DNA from: Helianthus annuus
Lineage: Eukaryota; Streptophyta; Magnoliopsida; Asterales; Asteraceae
Assembly (NCBI RefSeq): GCF_002127325.2
Contig: NC_035441.2
Coordinates: 53,560,464 to 53,624,463, forward strand
Direction of reading: 5' to 3'
DNA: 64,000 bases
A program made the translations under genes and the position numbers. Of the stretch, positions 57,348 through 64,000 are shown one piece after another (position 1 is the stretch's first letter; each line of letters opens with the position of its first letter). A model generated the notes under the pieces. It worked only from the letters and a program-made list of their open reading frames with translations. It made no database searches and had not been told where the DNA came from.

Positions 57348-57640
57348 ATAATTCAAATTTTGAAGATGACCGTTAGAGTAAGTTGCAGTTGAGGAGTTCG
57401 TGGGCGAAATCATGTTGGATTGAAGAAGTCAGTAGTGTAGTTTTTAGGAGTAGTGTTACCAAATAATAGGCAATTTTTATTTTATTTTATTTTTAGTTTG
57501 TGTTTCTTGCATATTTAAAACGGCTTCTAATATCTAACTAGTATGCCAGTCATTTAGCAAAATCTAGTTCTTCGTGTTTTCTAAATTCCAATACTTCCAA
57601 TATTGTGGTATCAGAGCCATGTATGATTCGAGTAATATAT
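57348..57640 (+). repeat. Direct repeat, copy 2 (continued from 44312-44388)
   Basis: Closely similar to 43730-44020, with TGTTGGATTGAAGAAGTC near 57413 and TGGTATCAGAGC at 57606-57617. The LINE inserted into this second copy. The first copy keeps an uninterrupted equivalent (with small differences). Confidence 0.6.
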
Positions 57641-57699
57641 TGATGTCATCGTAGATAATCTGTAAGGAAGTTTTAGGTGGGTTCAAAATACAAGATCTA

Positions 57700-58233
57700 A
57701 TGATACTAGTGATGTTTCGCAACAAGATTCAGATCTAAAACAACAATTAGTTTGATGTATGACCCGAAAATGATAAAAAAAACTAAGTAAATCCGTTTAA
57801 GAACAAAGTAGAACGAGATGATAAACATAATAGAAGCTTTAATTGATAGTCGAGAATGACCTACAACACTGATCCGACTTTGCCAATTGAGATCAAAATA
57901 CACACACATAAAGTAGGAGAATACACCAAAAGCCTAACCTAACTATGAAAATCACAAAGCTATTTATAGGCACCAAACTAGAGTTGCAGGCGTCATTTAT
58001 CAAATCTACACAACCGTCAGTCCCATGAGTGGCGCCATGGATTTTGGCGACAGTTGCATAGTCGTCTCATAAGTGAAGGCTGCAAATGTCTCAGCCTTAC
58101 ATCAAGACATAAACAATACCAAGACACAAGCGCCACTCTAGTGACGCCTTGAGTGGCGTCCAACCAAAACATATTTTATCTTGTATTTTCAACGCTTAGA
58201 CTTGTAAGGTATGCAGCAGTCTTTTATGTTCCA
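57700..58233 (-). repeat. Element E: minus-strand copia-like 3' LTR
   Basis: On the minus strand the purine run CGGGGGAGAATAT leads to an LTR start TGGAACATAAAAG at 58233. The TATA box (minus, CCTATAAATA) is at 57961-57970. GAGTGGCG/CGCCACTC words upstream of it (58027-58034, 58131-58138, 58151-58158) form an 8-bp inverted pair. The lower end of the LTR was not located. Confidence 0.6.
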
Positions 58234-58252
58234 ATATTCTCCCCCGAGACTG

Positions 58253-59128
58253 TTAGATACTGTTCTTCAACCATTCTTTTTGCGGTGGATATGCAGGTTG
58301 GTCAGTGGGAAAAAATAGCACAGGAACACAGGCTAGCGGAGTGACATCCAACACTTTGGTCATTTCAATTGATGTAGTTGCAGCAGCTTGAGAAGAGCCT
58401 TTGACTTCTTTGACAGACTCTGATTCTTTAACAATCTTTTCTCCTTCAGGCTCTAAGACAGTCTTTTCAACTTCAACATTCATACTAGTCATTTCTTGGA
58501 TAGACTTTTTTAATTTGAGCAACCTCAGCTTTAATGTTTTGAGCACTATTACCATCAGAATTTCATTAAGCCAGTCATCTGAGGTTTGAGATTGTTGAAC
58601 ATTCTTTACACTTGATTTAGTTTCTTCATCAAGAATTTTGATCAATTGTGTATTTGGATCACTTAAACCCAAAACTTCATCTAAAATATTTTGATCATCA
58701 ACTTGGGCCTCAATGTTTTTCATTAAATTAGAAAATTCATCTGAAGCAGGTGGTTCCATACCAAGAGCATCTTCCGGTTGTGGTTTAGTGAAAGAGATGA
58801 ATGAGGTTTCAGGTTGATGAGGTGTTGGAGATGGAAGGGAGGCAGGGATCTCGGGAGGGACTTCATCAGTTTTCTTCTTTCCTTTGATAGGATCGATAAG
58901 CTCCATCATTTGGACTTTTAGTTGACGATCTCGATTTACTACACGATTGAACATATAGGCTTCTTCCTTGATGACGTTTCCTGCTACAACATTTATAGAA
59001 TTCGCATATAGCTTCACAAGATCAGGCGTTTGGAATATCAATAGATCTATTGGATCAGAGAGTTGAAGGGGTAAGGTCCCAAAAACCTTACACAAGTGCT
59101 TGGGACCATACCAAAACTTCATCAACAA
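58253..59128 (-). CDS. Unrecognised 291-residue ORF next to the element E LTR
   Basis: The ORF runs from an ATG at 59128 to a stop at 58253, 20 bp from the element E LTR. It begins MLMKFWYGPKHLCKVFGTLP, then a Pro/Ser/Glu-rich central part (EVPPEIPASLPSPTPH), a charged, predicted helical stretch, and a Val/Glu/Lys-rich region (VEVEKTVLEPEGEKIVKE). No enzyme motif or membrane segment is seen. In its place a copia element normally has the end of reverse transcriptase/RNase H. It may be an extra element protein or a Gag-like fragment cut at 59128. It is too long to dismiss, but no function is proposed. Confidence 0.5.
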   Translation of the reverse strand: MLMKFWYGPKHLCKVFGTLPLQLSDPIDLLIFQTPDLVKLYANSINVVAGNVIKEEAYMFNRVVNRDRQLKVQMMELIDPIKGKKKTDEVPPEIPASLPSPTPHQPETSFISFTKPQPEDALGMEPPASDEFSNLMKNIEAQVDDQNILDEVLGLSDPNTQLIKILDEETKSSVKNVQQSQTSDDWLNEILMVIVLKTLKLRLLKLKKSIQEMTSMNVEVEKTVLEPEGEKIVKESESVKEVKGSSQAAATTSIEMTKVLDVTPLACVPVLFFPTDQPAYPPQKEWLKNSI

Positions 59129-59400
59129 GCTCTCTTTAGAATGAACCTTGCGCGGCCGCGCACTGGTTCTAAAAGAGAACTTTAAAAGAAGAAACAGTAT
59201 TTAACATCCGCGCGCCAAAAGGAACTAATAAATCCTTGCGCAAGCTCTCATACAACAGATAGGATAACATCCAAACAATATCTCCGCAAAAGTCACCCAG
59301 ACTTGGACAAAAATAACTTTTCTGTCATAACAGAATTAACCTGAGGAAGAGCCACATAGGATTACAGTTGTATTCTTCTAGAAGGCTTCATCGTGCACAA

Positions 59401-59431
59401 CCATTCGGTTATAACCGAATGGCCACGTGGC
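59401..59431. repeat. Two adjoining perfect palindromes in the Tat-type LTR
   Basis: A 22-bp palindrome (arms CCATTCGGTTA/TAACCGAATGG, no spacer) shares its last base with the 10-bp palindrome GCCACGTGGC. Confidence 0.85.
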
Positions 59432-59649
59432 ATCATCCCAGGCTCCCTCAAAGTCACGATGATGGCACCGAATTGAAGGAAGATCCACTCTTACCCACTT
59501 TCCACATGGCATCATCCCAGCCGTTGATCGTGACCACGATCCGTGTGCATACACACTCATTAGTGATTAACAGAAGGAGAAATAACCGCTTACGGAAAAG
59601 TACTTTCTGTTAAGTTTTCCATCAACAAACTTTCCCGCCCAAACTTTGG

Positions 59650-59657
59650 CTATAAAT
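59650..59657 (+). promoter_or_regulatory. TATA box of the Tat-type LTR
   Basis: TATAAATA about 290 bp before the primer site. Confidence 0.6.
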
Positions 59658-59937
59658 AAAGAATAATTCAGGTATCATTCTTCAAGTTACATTCACTTCA
59701 CTTTACTATTACTTCTTCTTCTTCATCAAACCCTGTACTTATTCTCACGCCGGAGGGTGGTCACGGAGAGAACCCCCATTCTCCCCGTGGCGAGTCTAAC
59801 GGCTGTTTGTTTTGCAGTTGTTTTTCGAAGAAGGAGATCAATCACCCCCGAATCAAAACGAGAAGACCTAACCCTTTTATGCAGATTCAAACCCCCTGGT
59901 TCAATTGATTCCGGTCGATTAAACCAGTGTTTCTTCA

Positions 59938-59950
59938 TTGGCGCCCACCG
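59938..59950 (+). other. Primer-binding site of the Tat-type element
   Basis: TTGGCGCCCACCG directly after the LTR end. This type of primer site is usual for Tat/Athila-type gypsy elements and differs from the tRNA-Met sites elsewhere in this window. Confidence 0.75.
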
Positions 59951-60010
59951 ATTTCTCAGTTTTTATTCATATCTTCTTGTTTTGATTTACTTTTTCATCT
60001 CCGTTTTTCA

Positions 60011-60133
60011 ATGGAAAAAACTCCGACAAACCGTCAATCCGGCCCTCGGCAAAATTTCGCACACAATACCCAAGTCGACGGGATTCTGGATGAGGCTTCG
60101 GATGATAACGAAGTCCATGATGTGCGTGAAGTG
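60011..60133 (+). pseudogene. Start of Tat-type gag, cut by element F
   Basis: The ATG at 60011 opens about 41 codons (MEKTPTNRQSGPRQNF...), reading GCTTCGGATGATAACGAAG near the end, before the sequence changes to the element F LTR near 60131. The rest of gag is outside this insertion, presumably beyond the right edge of the window. Confidence 0.6.
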
Positions 60134-60517
60134 TGTTATATTTTAGATGTATATTTAAGCCCTTTTTACACTTTTAGCCAAGTTTTAAATTTATGAAACA
60201 CGATATTTACTAACACTAAACACACATATGGGCAAGTGCACCCATCGTGGACGTAGTATAGTGTTGGTAAGATACCGAGGTCGTCCAAGGACACAAGAGC
60301 TTTTAGTACCGGTTTATCCTCAACGTCTAATCAAATCCAAAAGGTTAGAAAAATGTTTTAAACTAAGAAAAATAAAAACTAACTAAATGCTGAAAATAAA
60401 AATAAAATAAAAACAGATAGACAAGATGAATCACTTGGATCCGACACGTGTATTAGTATAACCTTTGATTATTTTCGCACTTTTGCACTTGTATAAGAGA
60501 TTATCTTAGTTATTGTA

Positions 60518-60722
60518 GTAGGCCCCTCTTTTGAAGGCGACGTTACCCTCAACCCAGTAGTTTGACTCAGCAAGGATACAATCCTAAAGGGTCGGATTAT
60601 TGAAAGATAATGAATTAAGTTATTAATGCAAATTGTGGTAGGCCCCGCTTTTGGCGGTGACGTTACCCTCGGCTAAGTAGTTTGAGTCAGCAGGGATACA
60701 GTCCTAAATAGCCGGGTTATAG
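60518..60722. repeat. 120-bp tandem duplication in the element F LTR
   Basis: Units begin GTAGGCCCC at 60518 and 60638. Each carries GACGTTACCCTC, AGTAGTTTGA and TCAGCA-GGATACA-TCCTAAA, with about 10 percent differences. Confidence 0.75.
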
Positions 60723-61340
60723 TATTAATAGTAGTTAACTTATGAGGGGGTCAAAGAGTTTGGATCCCCGCCATCCAATACCTATGGGCATTGAAGGAGA
60801 TCCTACTAAATTTGACCCAGGTCCCAAGCAGGACCTCTAAACGCTGAACAAGGGCAAGACCCTTACCAAACCGTTCCCTTAACCCCCGACCAGGTAGCCA
60901 ACATACCTCCATATAGACCGTGGAGATATGAATGGTGAAAATCTTTTATTTTATATAGACAGTAAAATAATGCCAAGACACCACGGACAAACGATAAGGA
61001 AAGATCACCTTCAACATAAGTAACTAGTTATTAAAGTCACTAATACAAAACCAAATAAAAAGTGCAAAAGATTAAAAATAAAAAGTATTATACTAAACAC
61101 TTGTCTTCACCAAGTGATGTAAGAGACTTAGGCAAACATGGCCTTGATTGTCAAGAACTCTTACGATCAATCTTGGATCCCGAGACGACTCACACACTCT
61201 ACGATGGACAATGGATGGTGGTGGTGGATGATGGTGTTATGGTGGTGGTGGGTGGTGGATGAAGTGTGAGAGAGGTGGTGTGCCAAGGGATGAGAGAGAA
61301 TGAAGCCAAGCTCCTCTATTTATAGGCTGAACAGAAGGCT

Positions 61341-61480
61341 GGACACGGCCCCGTGACCGCTGGACACGGCCCCGTGCCCGTCTGACATTCTCTTACTTCA
61401 TTAATTGTAATTACGAATTACAATTAATGCGCCTGCTGTACTTTCACCATGCCCCCGTGCCCGCTGGACACGGCCCCGTG
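61341..61480. repeat. Repeated CACGG/CCGTG palindromes in element F
   Basis: GGACACGGCCCCGTG occurs at 61341, 61362 and 61466. More copies lie in the internal DNA at 63210 (GGACACGG and CCGTGTCC, 8-bp arms), 63231, and degenerate near 63280-63320 and 63363-63400. Confidence 0.8.
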
Positions 61481-61807
61481 GTGGGCAATGGAAGCTTCTA
61501 CTGGTTTGTCTTTTCTGCTGCTTCCTGGGCACGCCCCCGTGTTCGCTGGATACGGGGCGTGTTCAGACTCTGTTTCTTCTCCTTTGCTTTGGGAGGTGCC
61601 GTTGAGGGTCCGGGCAGTCTACTTTTATTCCTTTTCTTGTACTTATGCTAGAATTAGTTGTCTTTTTGCTTCTTTTGTGATTTTGAGCTCATTTAATCCT
61701 GAAAATGCAAAAGGAAGACAAAAACACTATTTTTCCAACATTAGTACTTAAAAAAGGGTTAGTTTTATGCCTTAATTGATGTGATTTATATGTTGCATTT
61801 TACACAC

Positions 61808-61822
61808 ATCAAATACCCCCAC
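61808..61822 (-). other. Polypurine tract of element F
   Basis: On the minus strand the purine-rich GTGTGGGGGTATTTGA leads into the LTR start. A similar CCCCCCACACTTAA tract near 63097 marks a second purine run of unknown role. Confidence 0.65.
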
Positions 61823-63719
61823 ACTTGAACTTTTGCTTGTCCTCAAGCAAAACTCTTTAAATGTGGCTTACACTCCCAAATGGAATAGGTAGAAGAGAAG
61901 TTTTTTAGCTTGTCCTAGAGTGTCGGGAATCCAAGGTTTTTATAGGTTTTATTTTTATTTATTTACAATCCTATTCGTTATGATTTATTTTGAACGTTTC
62001 ATAAGATAAATTACTTATTTGGGCATAGCATGCCTTATTAAAATTCCATTTATATACAAGTTCACATACCTCACGGGAGATCACTCAACACTCAGCCGAA
62101 GGTGTATATTTTTAGTGAATCACTCGAGAGCGGCATGGAACTTACGCCTTCCATAGGCTTGCCAAGCAATCAATCCTCCTCCTTTTTAACTTTTTACCTT
62201 TGTAAATATCAAGAGGACTTTTTGGGGTGAAGGGTTAGGCTTGGGTTAAAGGTGGGTGGTTGGTTAGTGGTTAGTAAAAAGGGCGAAAGTCGTAACAAGC
62301 GTCGGTTTTCGTGAAATACCTTGTTTTTAGTGACTTTTTATTTTTGAAGTATTTCTCCAAACAAGCTTTTATATAGCTTTTGTTTGTTTTTGACTTCATC
62401 ATAAATTTTTTTTTTTTTTTGATCGTCACATAAAAAGGTGAGTTTACGAAAAAGCGAGCTTGTTACTAAAATAAAGGGTGAAAGATAAAAAGGTTTTTTT
62501 TTTTTTTTGGTGGGTAAAAAGGGTTTTGGGGTAATGAAATGAAAGGTTTAGGCTCAAAGGGGCTATCTAGGGGGATTTTGGGTAGGTAAAAAAAATGAAA
62601 AATAATGGTTTTGAAAGAAAAATGGTTAGTCTTAATGCCTCCATCATTTACTTACTTGGGTTTAAGTTGGTAAGGACCGGGAATGTATCGTCGTGGCAAG
62701 TTCTAGATTTGTAAGAACCGAACGGCTATTCACACAAGAAACGAAAAATGAGCATTTAATCTAAATATGTGTATTTTTATGCTCAATAAAGGCTCAAAAC
62801 TCACTTTTGTGGGAATGGGTTTTTAATGTGATCAAGTATATATAATTGAATTTTTAACTAAGCTTGTCATGCCGTTTCATAATTTTCTTGTGTTGGTTCT
62901 TTTTATTATGACGCTATCGGTTGTAAACTTGTAAAAATATAACCTTTTTAGAACTTATTATTCCCAACTTAAACTAAGACAAGTAAATAAAAAAATGAAA
63001 AAGTTTTTGAAAAAATTTGGGGTGTTTAGCGGTTCCAATAGAGTTTTGTGTAAGGCTTGTGTTTAGGATTTTGCAAAATTTCAAGGTGTTAGCATCCCCC
63101 CACACTTAAATTACACATTGTCCTCAATGTGTCCAAAAATAAAGTTTTTGGTTGATTAGAATGTGTAAAAGTGGGTTAAAAAAACAAAGGTTTATGTCAC
63201 TGGCAGTCTGGACACGGCCCCGTGTCCATTGGACACGGCCCCGTGGTGAACTGCCAGTAACGAAAACTTACAGAAGGTGAACACGGTGGCGTGTCGGCTG
63301 GACACGGCCTCGTGTCTGGCAAAAAATTGCAGGTCAGTAGCCAAACAGGAGATCTGGGAGATGAACACGGGGGCGTGTCGGCTGGACACGTCCCCGTGTG
63401 GACAGTCTGTTAGCCTGAAAAATAGGTTTTGTCTCCCGGTTTCTCCATCATAGGGCTGCAAGTGCTAATGTTTAGCACTCTAACCCTCGCATTGCACCTG
63501 TTTAAACACTAAATACCAACCAAACAAGCACAAACCATCCTAAATTACCATCGTCAAGCATCATCCAAACATAAAGTAAAAATAAAACAAAGATAAAAAG
63601 CAGTTAGAGAAAGTAAATTGTTCGACAAATGGCACGCAGGCCATGAATTGTTTGATAGATAGAAGGGCACTTAAACCTGTGGGCTCATCACCAACTAGCC
63701 CCTTGTTCCTTCAAGCCTC
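61823..63719 (-). other. Element F interior, non-coding 3' region
   Basis: 1.9 kb without a supported ORF, lying between the polypurine tract and the ORF at the right edge. It contains T- and A-rich runs and the GGACACGGCCCCGTG copies at 63210-63420. Confidence 0.6.
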
Positions 63720-63998
63720 CTACTCCATGTCTTCATCACTACCATCACCTCCACCCCCATGCCTCGCCATGTACTCCCGGATGCTACCGATATCATCTTG
63801 TATATCGTTAACGTTGCGCTCGATAGCTCCAACCCGGTGGTATGTGTTGTTGGCGAGATTGTAGGTGTTCCTGGTGCACATAAGGTTTTCCTGCAAAAGA
63901 TCATGTAAACTTTGAAAGTTAGCAAAACCGCCTCCTTGAGAGGAGGATTGACCCGGATCGCCTTGGGATGGGTACTGAAAATGGGGATGTGGTGCATG
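63720..63998 (-). CDS. C-terminal end of an element F ORF (partial)
   Basis: Ninety-two codons up to TAG at 63720-63722, running off the right edge in this frame: HAPHPHFQYPSQGDPGQ then a helical stretch (YNLANNTYHRVGAIERN) and GSIREYMARHGGGGDGSDEDME. The frame is chosen because it is open to the edge, low-complexity Ser/Gln/Gly then amphipathic helix, and ends with an acidic tail. It may be the tail of a Gag-like or accessory protein of an Athila/Tat-type element. The family is not certain. Confidence 0.5.
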   Translation of the reverse strand, partial: HAPHPHFQYPSQGDPGQSSSQGGGFANFQSLHDLLQENLMCTRNTYNLANNTYHRVGAIERNVNDIQDDIGSIREYMARHGGGGDGSDEDME

Positions 63999-64000
63999 AA

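Larger units (their letters stand above)
59323..59937 (+). repeat. Tat-type gypsy 5' LTR (start uncertain)
   Basis: It ends TTTCTTCA directly before the primer site TTGGCGCCCACCG. The start is proposed at TGTCATAACAG (59323), which gives 615 bp. The TATA box TATAAATA is at 59650-59657. A perfect palindrome at 59401-59422 (arms CCATTCGGTTA and TAACCGAATGG) and GCCACGTGGC (59422-59431, with a G-box core) lie 219-249 bp upstream. Confidence 0.7.
60134..61807 (-). repeat. Element F: minus-strand gypsy 3' LTR, 1.67 kb
   Basis: On the minus strand it begins TGTGTGTAAAATGC at 61807, next to a purine run, and ends AATATAACA at about 60134. The TATA box (minus, TATAAATAG) is at 61316-61324. GGACACGGCCCCGTG copies sit just upstream of it at 61341-61355 and 61362-61376, and further off at 61466-61480. 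A tandem duplication of about 120 bp lies at 60518-60722. It interrupts the Tat-type gag. Confidence 0.7.

Noticed and set aside
61427..61751. Two overlapping plus-strand ORFs
   Set aside because: They lie in the U3 of the element F LTR, in two frames at once, with no domain; the GC palindromes keep stops out.

Overview
The window reads as repeat-rich nuclear DNA of a flowering plant. Plant-type LTR retrotransposons with initiator-tRNA-Met primer sites, a tRNA-derived SINE, CACTA and hAT miniature elements and a seven-exon S-domain receptor kinase all point to a eudicot. The element families look like those of the daisy family (Asteraceae), but that is an impression, not a demonstrated assignment. 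I see no bacterial, organellar or viral genes.

Layout. 1-2328: decayed, unassigned DNA. 2329-5699: a very long solo LTR with a 5-bp target duplication. 6115-6780: a fragment of a Tat-type Ty3/gypsy reverse transcriptase. 6781-33686: a nest of LTR elements. The host is a minus-strand element without recognisable pol (element A). Its 3' LTR is split by a young gag-only copia-like element (element G, 7442-14611), and its interior is split by a decayed chromovirus-type gypsy element (element B, about 17525-29777). A 1.5-kb tandem duplication lies across the A/B junction, and a SINE sits in only one of the two B LTRs. 33687-37132: intergenic DNA with a hairpin array and a CACTA miniature element. 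37133-38745: a foldback element holding a hAT element that holds a SINE.

38868-42979 (minus) is the one convincing host gene, an apparently intact G-type lectin S-receptor-like kinase of 820 residues in seven exons, one of them ending in a GC splice donor. Beyond it lies a 5'-truncated LINE (44389-57335) whose reading frame was open until a very young Tekay/Del-like gypsy element (element C, 45108-55022) inserted. The right end (57.7-64 kb) holds a minus-strand copia-like LTR with an unrecognised 291-residue ORF (element E), a Tat-type LTR with its primer site and start of gag, and a large minus-strand gypsy element (element F) that cuts this gag and runs off the window.

The main unexplained pattern is that eight different LTR families here each carry perfect or near-perfect short palindromes, often GC-rich or repeated, roughly 10-230 bp upstream of the LTR TATA box, although the palindrome sequences are unrelated. 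Further hairpin arrays occur inside element A and just beyond it. The coordinates are given so that the pattern can be tested.
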